From an uncultured Clostridia bacterium (GTDB lineage: Bacteria; Bacillota; Clostridia; Christensenellales; Borkfalkiaceae): a DNA stretch of 64,000 bases. The notes below the pieces were generated by a model. The model made no database searches. It saw only the letters and a program-made list of their open reading frames with translations, and was not told the origin of the DNA. Positions 17,601 to 32,705 of this stretch are shown one piece after another. Where the stretch lies: positions 1 to 64,000 of the forward strand of contig CANQET010000003.1 in NCBI GenBank assembly GCA_947595585.1, written 5' to 3'. The stretch's first letter is position 1. Every line of letters begins with the position of its first letter. The position numbers and the translations under genes are program-made.

Positions 17601-18286
17601 CACTGCGCGTGCTGCGCTTTGGCATCGTCGTAGGCCTGCATCGCCGCAGTGTAGCGGTCGCAGGCGGCGAGGTATTCCTCGTAGGCGGCCGTATCGGCCT
17701 CATAGGCCTTCATCGCCGCGGCATACTTCGCATTCTCGGCCTCGATGTGTTCGGGTGCCCACATCACGCTCCGCCGCGCCTCGTTGAGGATGCGCTCGAG
17801 GTCCTCGTATTCCATGGGAAGCGAGGCGACGTAGTCCACGGTCACGTAGTCGGAAGTGGCCACTTGCGGGGAGGCGGTGTAGCCGTTTTCCGCGGAGAGC
17901 GGGATGCCGTCCGCCGAGACGGGAAGCCATGTGACCTCCTTTCCGCCGTGCGAATATGTATAGGGGTGTGCCGCGATCTCGAGCGTGTTCCCCTCTTCCG
18001 AATACCGTGCATCGATGCTCGAGCCGCCGATCATCTCGCTGTAGCGGATGGTCGTATGCTCGTGCTCCGCAAGATAGGCGCGCTCGATCTCCCCGGGCGC
18101 ATATCCCAAGCCGCGCAGCATGTCCACAGCCGTAAGTTCCCTGTTGTTGGCGATGAGTCCGTCGCAAGTATAGTCGTATTCCGTCGCACTGCCCCCCTGC
18201 GCCGCACGCGCATACGAGGGGATCGTACCTAAGGCCATCGAAAAACAAAGGGCGCCGATCGTAAAAAATACAGCGGTCCGCTTCAT
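14639..18286 (-). CDS. Large anchored surface protein with coiled-coil and InlB-type repeats
   Basis: 1215 aa. It has a signal peptide (MKRTAVFFTIGALCFSMAL). Residues about 170-300 are Tyr/Ala-rich heptad-like repeats (AYDDAKAQHAQWQKRFRDYE) recalling antigen I/II-type stalks, followed by more helices. A Pro-rich hinge (PTPPTPPTPVENPGDPP) comes around 490-570. Three 64-aa modules of the Listeria-Bacteroides (InlB B) type with RFTGWD and YTAQFE motifs follow, then further beta domains and another FLRWDKPIGPITEDTVYTAIF module. The C-terminal helix near 1175-1197 is followed by a Lys/Arg-rich anchor. No LPXTG motif. The ATG is preceded by a perfect AAAGGAGG. Same strand and architecture class as the preceding gene, so probably a functionally related adhesin-like protein. 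Confidence 0.8.
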   Translation of the reverse strand: MKRTAVFFTIGALCFSMALGTIPSYARAAQGGSATEYDYTCDGLIANNRELTAVDMLRGLGYAPGEIERAYLAEHEHTTIRYSEMIGGSSIDARYSEEGNTLEIAAHPYTYSHGGKEVTWLPVSADGIPLSAENGYTASPQVATSDYVTVDYVASLPMEYEDLERILNEARRSVMWAPEHIEAENAKYAAAMKAYEADTAAYEEYLAACDRYTAAMQAYDDAKAQHAQWQKRFRDYENYLAQYAAYEREVEEYNNYLTALGVYQEAFGKYQIYLADKARYDALNAEYQAALESEELRKIYRQIEALDFIFTPIALPDGETRSFYNSIMGGTVTYVLEQRDTLIKYAGVEKKAVELAERTTYKLRDELLPRLNAQRSSIEGKYNFYITYYESLRDNVTDLFRALDYLYRNDKVMQAVKSKDRVPQYNLLLAQFYYLCNALNDGSVGNYDRTYKLGGTRYDFDATYTIKNDKKAYTPAQLVGNTKVPDISGDPTPLAACPTIPTPPTPPTPVENPGDPPKAPKNPVAPQVVAPPGEEPEVPSLPLPPEEVKQPEAPKPYVPTAEEQTILDAIERGELAFREVPEPCAYPAKISVRKYFRNVRELTVRFFNGEELLFSVDGMVGDDFPYPGEEPKKTRTGYTCTFLGWVDKAGGPITFSAIDPGDSKVFDVYANYREVPNPYPVVWIVEGERYEEMCPYDAIPVFQGTPEKAPEGERCFRFTGWDTEPVPMTEKGATYTAQFEQNLFVTWILASGETRRDITWRGDIPVFGEDPERPWDGQHCYRFTGWDRPITAMEEDTSYTAQFEQNLFVTWRLPFGKIRRDITWRGDIPEFGEDPVRERDGQYLYRFTGWDRPITAMEEDTYYTAQFEAVPLLPFTNGQCGSVDYGEVYTADCRFAGKTPVDPSLLFACAVEEGKGVVLRLSSCTISLEPDEVYLLRGATRLTAAIAQTALRFYTFRVDLFAGDEALEGGGALTVSVTGESSHLTALEEGGPREIRFETGERNITFPFVFGMDYELEARYSLGIIPSEEVSITLDSATARPGTRVKITLGELPEGMYVEQIYVLCADGSVLTAEGGVFTMPTQDVSVGATLRYYEFTVTFIADGRTVATRSVRYGEMPELPIEPLKPSDEAYLYSFLRWDKPIGPITEDTVYTAIFTYEPIPVHVTPPSKLAKLLDTLVAVGVVGIVLLVGGTVTLIVVLRRKKKRKKAENSEIS
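15690..16250 (-). repeat. 192-bp intragenic tandem repeats (InlB-type modules)
   Basis: Two adjacent 192-bp units (15690-15881 and 15882-16073) are nearly identical in DNA. A third, more diverged unit follows to about 16250. Each encodes one RFTGWD...YTAQFE module, so homologous recombination could alter the module number. Confidence 0.85.
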
Positions 18287-18320
18287 CGCCTTGCCTCCTT
18301 TCGAGTATTATCCATGCACC

Positions 18321-18348
18321 ATTATATCATATTTTCTCAAAAAAGCAA
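18321..18348 (-). promoter_or_regulatory. Promoter of the second surface protein
   Basis: TATAAT (18321-18326) with TTGCTT 16 bp upstream (18343-18348). The leader carries AAAGGAGG. Confidence 0.5.
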
Positions 18349-18375
18349 CCATTCCGCGTATCCTTTTCTTGCCAT

Positions 18376-18407
18376 ATGAAAAAAAGCTCCGCAAGGGTCT
18401 GCGGAGC
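18376..18407 (-). terminator. Terminator of tetR-ABC operon
   Basis: Stem GCTCCGC/GCGGAGC (18386-18407) followed by a T-rich tract on the minus strand. Confidence 0.85.
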
Positions 18408-18422
18408 AAAAATGTCATTCTG

Positions 18423-19301
18423 TTACCGTTTTCGGCCCTGCAATACGCATAGCCCGACATACAGCCCGATCAGCAGCAGGGTGAAGAGTGCGACGACGAG
18501 GTAAGAGACCCACTGCGGGACGGGATGTGCGAAGAACATGAGCGTGCAATCGAAGCCCTCCTTCATGCCGTCTGCGATCGCCTCGGGCAGTTCTTCCATG
18601 GCGCTTCCCATGAGGTGAAGGCGCAAGAGCCCGGTGCCGTAGGTCCCGGGAAGGAACATCACGGCGTTTTTGAGCCATGCGGTAAGCCCCGAGAGCGGCA
18701 TGTATGCCCCGCACACGAAGCCGTATGCGGAGGAGACCGTCGCCTGTACGGCCGCGACCGCCCCTTGGGTATGCAGAAATGCACATATGAGGGAAGAAAA
18801 TGCCGTTCCGAAGAGCGAAAGGAGCATGAGATCGAGCAGCGTGAGAAGGCAGTCTCCCACCGTAAGATGCCAGCCCGCGACGGCCATGTAGATGAAGCCC
18901 GCAAGGAGGGCGAAGAGGCAGAAGGCGAGCGTGACGAGGTAGGTGGAGACGAAATACGCGAGGGCGACCGTACTGCGCCGTACGGGGGCGACGAGGATAT
19001 CGTTGCGCTGGCCTTGGGAGCGATCCTGCACCATGATGATGTTTGCGGTGAAGGCGATGGTCACCGCGCACACGGCGACGAGAGAGGAGACCAGCCAACC
19101 CGAGGCGATGCTCGAGACGAGGGCGTCGGAAATGGGGTACGCCCCCGCTGCGGAGCGGATGCTGTCCGAATAGACGTTCCGCAAGAAGGCGACGAAGAGA
19201 AAGAGCAGGATGAGCGGAGTGATGAGCGAAGGCAAAAATACGCCCTTGTCCTTGAAAAACAGCCTGCAGTTGCGCTTTACGAGTGCGAGAAATGCCGTCA
19301 T
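18423..19301 (-). CDS. ABC-2 type transporter permease
   Basis: 292-aa integral membrane protein with six hydrophobic segments in the ABC-2 arrangement. After a short cytosolic N-terminus (VKRNCRLFFKDKGVF) comes the first helix, then a periplasmic loop, the paired helices around VAVCAVTIAFTANI, and a DRSQGQRNDILVAPVRR coupling region typical of the family. It forms the membrane half of an exporter with the adjacent ATPase. The ATPase stop overlaps its ATG (ATGA at 19298-19301). The substrate is unknown; exporters directly under a TetR repressor commonly handle drugs or lipids. Confidence 0.88.
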   Translation of the reverse strand: MTAFLALVKRNCRLFFKDKGVFLPSLITPLILLFLFVAFLRNVYSDSIRSAAGAYPISDALVSSIASGWLVSSLVAVCAVTIAFTANIIMVQDRSQGQRNDILVAPVRRSTVALAYFVSTYLVTLAFCLFALLAGFIYMAVAGWHLTVGDCLLTLLDLMLLSLFGTAFSSLICAFLHTQGAVAAVQATVSSAYGFVCGAYMPLSGLTAWLKNAVMFLPGTYGTGLLRLHLMGSAMEELPEAIADGMKEGFDCTLMFFAHPVPQWVSYLVVALFTLLLIGLYVGLCVLQGRKR

Positions 19302-20200
19302 ACGTCCCCTCCCGTGCGTCCCGTGACGGCGAGAAATACGTCGTCCATGCCGCCCTTGGTCACTTCAAAGTCGTCGAAAAGTTCGGGAAAGCTGCGGATG
19401 AGGGCCGTGGCCTCGGCCGTGTTTTTTACGAAAATCCGTACCCCATCTGCAATTTTTCGGCATGGAAGCCCCATACTTTCGGCCTTGGATGCCGCCGCCC
19501 CGTAGATCGTGATAAAGTCCCCCGTGTAGGTGTTTTTCAGCCCGAGCGGGGTGTCGTCGGCGAGGATCTTCCCTTGGTCGATGATGACGACGTGATCGGC
19601 ATCCGCGGCTTCCTCCATGTAGTGCGTCGTCAAAAACACGGTGATGCCCCGCTCTTTGCGCAGCGCATGCACGACTTCCCACACCCGTTTGCGCGTCTGC
19701 GGGTCGAGGCCCGTGGTCGGTTCGTCGAGGATGAGGATGCGGGGATCGTGGACGAGGGCACGGGCGATATCGGCCCGACGCCGCTGCCCGCCCGAGAGTT
19801 TGCCGATGGGCCTGCGCAGAAATTCGCCGAGGGAGAGGCGCTCCGTGAGCTCCTCGAGCTTCTTTGTGAACCGCTCCCCCGTGATGCCGTAGAGCGCGGC
19901 ACGCATCTTCAGATTGTCCTTCACCGAGAGCGCCCGATCGAGCACGCTGTCCTGAAAGACGACGCCGATGGCGCACCGCACGCCCATGGGATCCTCCGCG
20001 GCCGTCTTCCCCCCGATGAAGGCCAAGCCCTCGTCCGCACATTCCTTGCCGCAGAGCACCGAGATCGTCGTACTCTTCCCGGCGCCGTTCACGCCCAAAA
20101 AGGCGAAGAACTCCCCTTCGGCGACCGAAAAGGTGATATCATCCACCGCCTTTACGTCGCCGTAATACTTTTTGAGCCCTTTGACTTCGATGATGTTCAT
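19298..20200 (-). CDS. ABC transporter ATP-binding protein
   Basis: About 300 aa. Walker A GVNGAGKST, Q-loop region GVVFQDSVLDRALSVKDN, signature LSGGQRRR, Walker B ILILDEP, and the H-loop FLTTHYMEEA are all present. The C-terminal 80 residues are the extension typical of the DrrA/NatA drug- or sodium-export subfamily. I use the ATG at 20200 (MNIIEVKG), preceded by GGAGG and overlapping the tetR stop, instead of an ATG five codons upstream. Middle gene of a tetR-ATPase-permease operon with 4-bp overlaps at both junctions. Confidence 0.92.
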   Translation of the reverse strand: MNIIEVKGLKKYYGDVKAVDDITFSVAEGEFFAFLGVNGAGKSTTISVLCGKECADEGLAFIGGKTAAEDPMGVRCAIGVVFQDSVLDRALSVKDNLKMRAALYGITGERFTKKLEELTERLSLGEFLRRPIGKLSGGQRRRADIARALVHDPRILILDEPTTGLDPQTRKRVWEVVHALRKERGITVFLTTHYMEEAADADHVVIIDQGKILADDTPLGLKNTYTGDFITIYGAAASKAESMGLPCRKIADGVRIFVKNTAEATALIRSFPELFDDFEVTKGGMDDVFLAVTGRTGGDV

Positions 20201-20769
20201 GCTCCCTCCTTCCAAAAGTGCGGACGCGTAGGAAAATAATAGGCATATAACGCGAAAAATTCACGTGCGAAGGCCCCCTCGATCTCCGATTCCGAAGTGT
20301 CGTCGCCGCAGTTCACGCGCACGGCGAGGCCGTAGGAAAAGACGGCCATATCGGCATGGAAGGCGCGTGCGGTCTGCTCGTCCATCGCGTAAAGCGAGCA
20401 CATCTCGGATAGGATCTCGGGAAGGTAGGGATCCTCGGGAGCAGGCGCCCCATCCGCGAGAAAGAGAAGGCGGAAGAGCCCCTTCTCTTCGCGGGCGAAC
20501 TTCACAAATCCCATACCATATGCCTCATATCTGCTCTTTAAGGACTTTTTCAGGTACTCCTCGATGAAGACGCCGTACCTGCGCTTGGCCTCTTCGTGCA
20601 GGGCGCAGAGAAGCCCCTCCATGCCCCCGAAGAGCGAATAGATGGGCTGTGTGGAACAGCCGAGCTCCTCGGCGACCGCACGCGCCCCGAGCGCCTGTAC
20701 CCCCCGTTTCCGCACGACTTCCGCCGCCGCCCGAAGCACTTCCTCCTCGGATATCCTCTGTTTGGGCAT
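20197..20769 (-). CDS. TetR-family transcriptional regulator
   Basis: 190 aa. The N-terminal helix-turn-helix (ISEEEVLRAAAEVVRKRGVQALGARAVAEELGCSTQPIYSLFG) is the classic TetR/AcrR DNA-binding domain. The remainder is an all-helical ligand domain (FVKFAREEKGLFRLLFL). It heads the operon with the ABC exporter, so it probably represses itself and the pump until a ligand binds. The ATG has a GGAGG site. A 30-bp near-perfect palindrome at 20785-20814, overlapping the -10 box and start of its promoter, is the obvious operator. Confidence 0.9.
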   Translation of the reverse strand: MPKQRISEEEVLRAAAEVVRKRGVQALGARAVAEELGCSTQPIYSLFGGMEGLLCALHEEAKRRYGVFIEEYLKKSLKSRYEAYGMGFVKFAREEKGLFRLLFLADGAPAPEDPYLPEILSEMCSLYAMDEQTARAFHADMAVFSYGLAVRVNCGDDTSESEIEGAFAREFFALYAYYFPTRPHFWKEGA

Positions 20770-20784
20770 GGTTCCTCCATAAAA

Positions 20785-20814
20785 AATAACAACCGTTATA
20801 TAACGATTGTTATT
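20785..20814. promoter_or_regulatory. TetR operator palindrome
   Basis: Two 15-bp half-sites (AATAACAACCGTTAT and the inverse of AATAACAATCGTTAT) with one mismatch. It overlaps the -10 box and predicted transcription start of the tetR promoter. Confidence 0.75.
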
Positions 20815-20840
20815 CTATCATATCTTATAAAGGCTGTCAA
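20812..20840 (-). promoter_or_regulatory. Promoter of tetR-ABC operon
   Basis: TTGACA (20835-20840), 17-bp spacer, TAGAAT (20812-20817). Start near 20805, in the middle of the operator. Confidence 0.65.
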
Positions 20841-20869
20841 GCGTTTTTAAGAAATTTCTTGGGAAAATC

Positions 20870-21766
20870 TCAGTCGTCGTGTTCCCGCCAGCCGCTGCCG
20901 CCGTGCGCGTAGTCTTCCTCGAAGATCTCGAGAAAGTCTTCGAAGAGGTCCTCGAATGCCTCGTCGGGGTCTTCCTCGATCTCCTCCTTGAGCTCGCGGT
21001 ACTCCTCGAAGTACTCCTCTTTCTCTTCGCCGCGCTCGATGCAGAGGTCGTCGAGCAGCATGTATTTGCGGTTGAAGGCCTCCACCGCGGCGCTGTCGGA
21101 AAAGTCGAGGGCGATAAGATCTTCCTCGTAGGTCTGCAGCAGAGCTTCGACATCCCGCATGAAGGCCTCGCGGCTCGCGGCGTACTTATTGATGAGGTAG
21201 TCTTCGAAGTCCTGCATCTCGGCCTCGTTGTAGCCGCCCAAGATGGAATCGAGGTCTTCATCGGCGAGGTCCCCCACCGTGAAATCCTTGAGCGCCGTCT
21301 GGACGCTGCCTGCGATGCGGTCGCGGTCCTTGCCCGTGACGCGGATGCGGATGCCGTTTGCCGTGATGAGGTTCTTCCCCCTTGCGAGTGTGGCGAAGGT
21401 GACGCAGGCCTCTTCCGCGGTCATGCCCACGAGGTCTTCGCCTACGAGCATGACGGCGGCGTCCTGGTTGAGCGCACGTGCGCGCTTCACCTTGCCCTTT
21501 TCGATGAGGAACTCCGCCGAGGGGTTGATGCTGATGACGAGGGTCGTCTCGCCCCGGCTGAAGACGAGGGGCAGTAGGATCGCAAGGAAGAGGATCACGG
21601 AGAGAAGTGCCGCCGCCACGGGAAGAAGCCAACGTCTGTGCGGCACGGCGAGGATCTCGGCCTCCGCCGCCCCCATCTGCACGGCGCCGCGGGGATCGAA
21701 AGAGAGGTCCGGGGTATGCGTCTCCGCTTCGGCGCGGAGCTGTTCGATGATCTCGCTGTCGTTCAT
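20870..21766 (-). CDS. RsgI-like transmembrane anti-sigma factor
   Basis: About 298 aa. A cytosolic N-terminus of about 45 residues is followed by one membrane helix (46-69) and an extracellular domain. The start of that domain, TLVISINPSAEFLIEKGKVKRARALNQDA, matches the conserved beginning of RsgI-type anti-sigma proteins (ISINPS, then ALNxDA and an LVGMTAEEA motif). The rest is highly acidic and helical, with EEKEEYFEEYRELKEEIEEDPDEAFEDL near the end and no carbohydrate-binding module. It overlaps the ECF sigma stop codon as ATGA, so it is almost certainly that sigma factor's regulator. The start at 21766 is preferred over an upstream in-frame ATG because of this overlap and a GGAGG site. 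Confidence 0.78.
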   Translation of the reverse strand: MNDSEIIEQLRAEAETHTPDLSFDPRGAVQMGAAEAEILAVPHRRWLLPVAAALLSVILFLAILLPLVFSRGETTLVISINPSAEFLIEKGKVKRARALNQDAAVMLVGEDLVGMTAEEACVTFATLARGKNLITANGIRIRVTGKDRDRIAGSVQTALKDFTVGDLADEDLDSILGGYNEAEMQDFEDYLINKYAASREAFMRDVEALLQTYEEDLIALDFSDSAAVEAFNRKYMLLDDLCIERGEEKEEYFEEYRELKEEIEEDPDEAFEDLFEDFLEIFEEDYAHGGSGWREHDD

Positions 21767-22278
21767 GCCTTCCCTCCTTCCAAGGCGCTGCGGAGCTTCG
21801 CGAGCGCCCTGTGATAATGCCATGTGACGGTGGGAACAGGCATCTTCAGCATGGCCGCGATCTCCCGCCGCTTGTAGCCGTCGACGGCGGCGAGCATGAG
21901 CACGCCGAATTCCGCCTCCGAGAGGACCCTGCGGGCGAGGTCGGTCATCTCGCCGTAGTCCTCATGGACAACGCCGAGCGGCGAGGGATCTTCCGAAAAA
22001 TCCACCGCATGCTCGCGCGCACGCCGCTTCTTGAGGTTGAGCGCCTCGTTGCGAGCGATCCGCCCGATCCAAGCCGCCGCGCTGCCCCCTTCACGGTATT
22101 TCCCCGCATGGGCGAGCACCTTCATGTAGGTGCTCTGCATCACGTCCTCGGCGAGCGCACGCTCCTTCATGATGCCGAGGGCGATATGATAGACTGTCTT
22201 CTTCGTCGCAAGGTAGAATGCATCAAACTCCGATGCATCCCCCTTGGCAAACTGCTTCAGATGTTCTTCGAGCGTCAC
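21763..22278 (-). CDS. ECF-type RNA polymerase sigma factor
   Basis: About 171 aa. Region 2 is visible as SEFDAFYLATKKTVYHIALGIMKERALAEDVMQSTYMKVLAHAGKY with the usual DVMQ box. Region 4 is a helix-turn-helix (EFGVLMLAAVDGYKRREIAAMLKMPVPTVTWHYHRALAKLR). It directs RNA polymerase to a stress or envelope regulon and is probably held by the downstream membrane anti-sigma. The GTG at 22278 is chosen because GGAGG lies 7 nt before it. An ATG at 22302 coincides with the predicted transcription start and would give a leaderless version 8 residues longer. Confidence 0.88.
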   Translation of the reverse strand: MTLEEHLKQFAKGDASEFDAFYLATKKTVYHIALGIMKERALAEDVMQSTYMKVLAHAGKYREGGSAAAWIGRIARNEALNLKKRRAREHAVDFSEDPSPLGVVHEDYGEMTDLARRVLSEAEFGVLMLAAVDGYKRREIAAMLKMPVPTVTWHYHRALAKLRSALEGGKA

Positions 22279-22307
22279 TTCCCCGCCTCCGTACTTCCCC
22301 ATACAAT

Positions 22308-22336
22308 ATGATAGCACGGAGGGGGGAAATTGTCAA
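22308..22336 (-). promoter_or_regulatory. Promoter of ECF sigma/anti-sigma operon
   Basis: TTGACA (22331-22336), 17-bp spacer, TATCAT (22308-22313). Confidence 0.6.
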
Positions 22337-22386
22337 GTGCAAAAGTTACGGAGGCCGCTTAAGTCCGCGGCGGAAAGCCGCTGCGA

Positions 22387-23505
22387 TCAGCCGCCCAATC
22401 CGAAGCGGGCAAACGTCCTATCCTCTTGTGCGTTCTGCGAGAACTTGTAGTTGTAGGAACCGTCGGGCGCTTCGACGATGACGAACTTCCCGCTGCTGCC
22501 GTCGATGTTGTAGCGGACGGAGATCCAAGTATAGGCCCCCTTCGTCTCCCGTTCGATCTCGTAGGTCCCCCGCGCGGCGCCGCTCAAGAAGCGCACGGTG
22601 TACTCCGTCTCTTTCTCGCCGTTTTCCTCTTCGGTCTCAAACTCCACCTGCGTGGATCTCGTGAGCACGCCGCCCTCATAGACGCTGTAGGTATAGAGGC
22701 TTTCGGTCTCTTTTTCGACCCCCATGTCCTCATTTTCCTCTTCCGTCGTCTGAATGTGGCTGAGCTCGACGCGGCTTCCCATATCGAGTTCGGAGGCAAA
22801 CGCCGTCATCTTGAGGATGCTCTCTTCCTTGCTCTCCACCTCTCTTCCTTCCGTCTCGGTGACGATGCGCTCGGTGCGGGTGCCCGTCATGTAGTAGTAG
22901 ATGTCGGCGCCCGCCGCATCTTGGCCCATGTACACGGCGCCCTCGAGGGCGTAGGCGAGCTCAGTGACCGTCGTCGTCTCGTCGTCGTCGCGGAAGGTCT
23001 GCGTGCTCTCCTTGCCCGCCGTCTCGCTGTAGTAGACGGTGTGGACCTCATCCTCGCCCGCGGCGTTCTTGCCCGTTACGGTGAGGCGGAAGGTGTAGCC
23101 CGCGAGCATGGGATCCTCGGAGGGGTTCTTCTCGACGACCGTCTTCGTCGCCGCCTTGTCGAGGAAGCCATCGAGCATGTTGAAGTAGGTGTTGAAGTCC
23201 TCTGCCGCCGCCTGAACATTTTCCGCGGCGCCACTCTCGGGAAGGCCGTAATCGGGGGACGCCGACGGGGCTGCCGCGACCTTTGCGGAGGACGGGGCGA
23301 CGGGGTGCATGGTCTCGGCGAGAAGTTCTGCCGTCGTCACGGCGCCGACGCCGTAGATGGATTCGGTGCTCGCGATGCCCGTGTACGTCCCGATGGCGGT
23401 CGCCTCGGCCTTATGCTCGTTGCCCGTGCCGCCGCATGCGGCGAGCGGGAGCGCGGCAAGGCCGGCGATGGCGAGTGTTGCAACAAAGAGATATCTTTTT
23501 TTCAT
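22387..23505 (-). CDS. Acidic lipoprotein upstream of ECF operon
   Basis: About 372 aa. A signal peptide with lipobox (LPLAAC) is followed by a mature region rich in Glu and Thr with repeated beta-strand-like segments (YTFRLTVTGKNAAGEDEVHTVYYSE, TYEIERETKGAYTWISVRYNIDG). No known domain. The ATG at 23505 (MKKRYLF) has a perfect AAAGGAGG and is preferred over a frame-extended start ten codons upstream. It lies upstream of the sigma/anti-sigma pair on the same strand with no clear terminator between. It could be a target or an input of that regulatory system, which is inference only. Confidence 0.82.
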   Translation of the reverse strand: MKKRYLFVATLAIAGLAALPLAACGGTGNEHKAEATAIGTYTGIASTESIYGVGAVTTAELLAETMHPVAPSSAKVAAAPSASPDYGLPESGAAENVQAAAEDFNTYFNMLDGFLDKAATKTVVEKNPSEDPMLAGYTFRLTVTGKNAAGEDEVHTVYYSETAGKESTQTFRDDDETTTVTELAYALEGAVYMGQDAAGADIYYYMTGTRTERIVTETEGREVESKEESILKMTAFASELDMGSRVELSHIQTTEEENEDMGVEKETESLYTYSVYEGGVLTRSTQVEFETEEENGEKETEYTVRFLSGAARGTYEIERETKGAYTWISVRYNIDGSSGKFVIVEAPDGSYNYKFSQNAQEDRTFARFGLGG

Positions 23506-23597
23506 GAGTGGTGCCTCCTTTGATTTTGTTTTCACTTATATAACAATCGGCGCCCCGCGTTTTGTTGGAGGTTTTGAAAATTTTTCCGACGCGAAAA

Positions 23598-23640
23598 AGA
23601 GCACCGACCGAATCGGCCGATGCTCTTTCCTATTTTATTA
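23598..23640 (-). terminator. Terminator of rpoBC
   Basis: Stem arms 23598-23609 and 23615-23626 (AGAGCAYCGRCC type, one wobble), followed by T's on the minus strand, 20 bp after the rpoC stop. Confidence 0.75.
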
Positions 23641-23646
23641 TGGAAG

Positions 23647-27408
<3,762 letters not shown>

Positions 27409-27430
27409 TTCTCATTTCCTCCCTTTCTGC

Positions 27431-31525
<4,095 letters not shown>

Positions 31526-31736
31526 CCGTCAAATAACTCCTTTTTCGTTGTTATCATTTGGCGATTTACCGAGTATATCTTTTCATCGATAAAAATCGAA
31601 ATGTCCGATGAAATTCGCCCGTTCCCCTTTACATTTCGCAAAATTTGCGCTATAATGGCGGAGCAAGCGTTGCACGGCGCCGTAGGCGAAAACGACGCAG
31701 ACGGCACAGTCCCTCATTCTGAACATAATGATACAG
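31526..31736 (-). promoter_or_regulatory. Long 5' leader of rpoB
   Basis: About 210 nt between the predicted transcription start and the rpoB ATG. I see no convincing terminator hairpin or conserved small ORF in it. Its length would allow post-initiation regulation of rpoBC. Confidence 0.4.
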
Positions 31737-31742
31737 TATGAT

Positions 31743-31771
31743 ATTGTACAACGCAAAACAAAAGATGTCAA
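31743..31771 (-). promoter_or_regulatory. rpoBC promoter
   Basis: Perfect TTGACA (31766-31771), 17-bp spacer, TACAAT (31743-31748). Confidence 0.7.
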
Positions 31772-31820
31772 CCGTTTTTTGCGGTTGGAAAAATAATTTT
31801 TCGGAATTCGGGAAAAAAGT

Positions 31821-32063
31821 ATGCGGATCGACAAATTTTTGAAAGTTTCGCGCATATTGAAGCGGCGTGCCGTGGCACAGGAAGCGGCCAATGCGGGCAA
31901 GATCTTCGTGAACGGGAGGGAGGTAAAACCCTCTTACCGCCTGAAGGAGGGCGACGTCGTCGAAGTGCTCTTTGCCTCGGGAACGCTCAAGTTCCGCGTA
32001 CGTGCGCTCAAGGAGAGCGTGAAAAAAGAAGAAGCGTCAGAGCTCTACGAAGTGATCGGCTGA
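31821..32063 (+). CDS. rqcP: S4-domain RNA-binding protein (RqcP-like)
   Basis: 80 aa, essentially one S4 domain: MRIDKFLKVSRILKRRAVAQEAANAGKIFVNG, then a VKPSYRLKEGDVVEV turn. Size and sequence match RqcP/YabO, which works with RqcH on stalled 50S subunits to add alanine tails in ribosome quality control. It is divergent from rpoB. No strong Shine-Dalgarno site is visible and I found no clear promoter. The symbol is assigned by family resemblance and the small size. Other S4 proteins of the HslR group are a less likely alternative. Confidence 0.82.
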   Translation: MRIDKFLKVSRILKRRAVAQEAANAGKIFVNGREVKPSYRLKEGDVVEVLFASGTLKFRVRALKESVKKEEASELYEVIG

Positions 32064-32075
32064 TAGGAGGATCTC

Positions 32076-32705
32076 ATGCAACTTGCCAATGCGGCGATCG
32101 CCGTCGCCTTTCTCGCGCTTATCACCTTCACGTGGCTGCAGGTCGCCCTGTTTTCGGTCGGAAACAGGTCCTATCCCGCCCGTTACCGCAGCCGCGGCCT
32201 CGTAAAACGGAAGGGGCTGTGCAAGCTCATCTACTTCAAGCCGCAGTTCTTCCACCGCTACCGTTTCGACGAAGTGCTCATGTATTTCGCCTCGTTTGCC
32301 GTGCTCCTCGTCGGCGCCGTCCTCGCCCCCCTCACAGGCACGGGCATGCTCGATATGCGCATCGGCCTCTGGGTGCAGGGCGGGATCTGCATCGCCCTCG
32401 TGGGGTACGACGTGCTCCGCCTCATCGCGATCGATATCGGGCGGGTCTGCGAGGCCAAATATTTCAATCCCGACGACAACCCCACCGTAAACTCCTATGG
32501 ATACATCGTGGAGCTCGAAGCGACCTACGCCGCCCGCCTTGCCCGCCTCGATCCCGCGGACAAGCCCGCCATCGATCGGCTCGACGAGGAATACATCGGC
32601 TATTTCCGGAACATCCGGCGCCTCCGCATCGTCAAGACGGAGGGCATCAAAATCGAAGTGGAGATACAGCAGCGTGATAAGCGTAATTCTGACGGCCGCA
32701 GGTAG
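32076..32705 (+). CDS. Hypothetical membrane protein between rqcP and ispDF
   Basis: 209 aa with about three hydrophobic segments (near 5-28, 68-88, 96-115) and a charged C-terminus (YFRNIRRLRIVKTEGIKIEVEIQQRDKRN). It has no domain I recognise. In Bacillus the position after the S4 gene is held by yabP/yabQ, but the sequence does not obviously match them. A good AGGAGG site precedes the ATG, 12 bp after rqcP. Its 3' end overlaps the GTG start of ispDF by 32 bp, so it belongs to the same operon. It ends in TAG, the only clear TAG stop I noted among well-supported genes here. Confidence 0.75.
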   Translation: MQLANAAIAVAFLALITFTWLQVALFSVGNRSYPARYRSRGLVKRKGLCKLIYFKPQFFHRYRFDEVLMYFASFAVLLVGAVLAPLTGTGMLDMRIGLWVQGGICIALVGYDVLRLIAIDIGRVCEAKYFNPDDNPTVNSYGYIVELEATYAARLARLDPADKPAIDRLDEEYIGYFRNIRRLRIVKTEGIKIEVEIQQRDKRNSDGRR

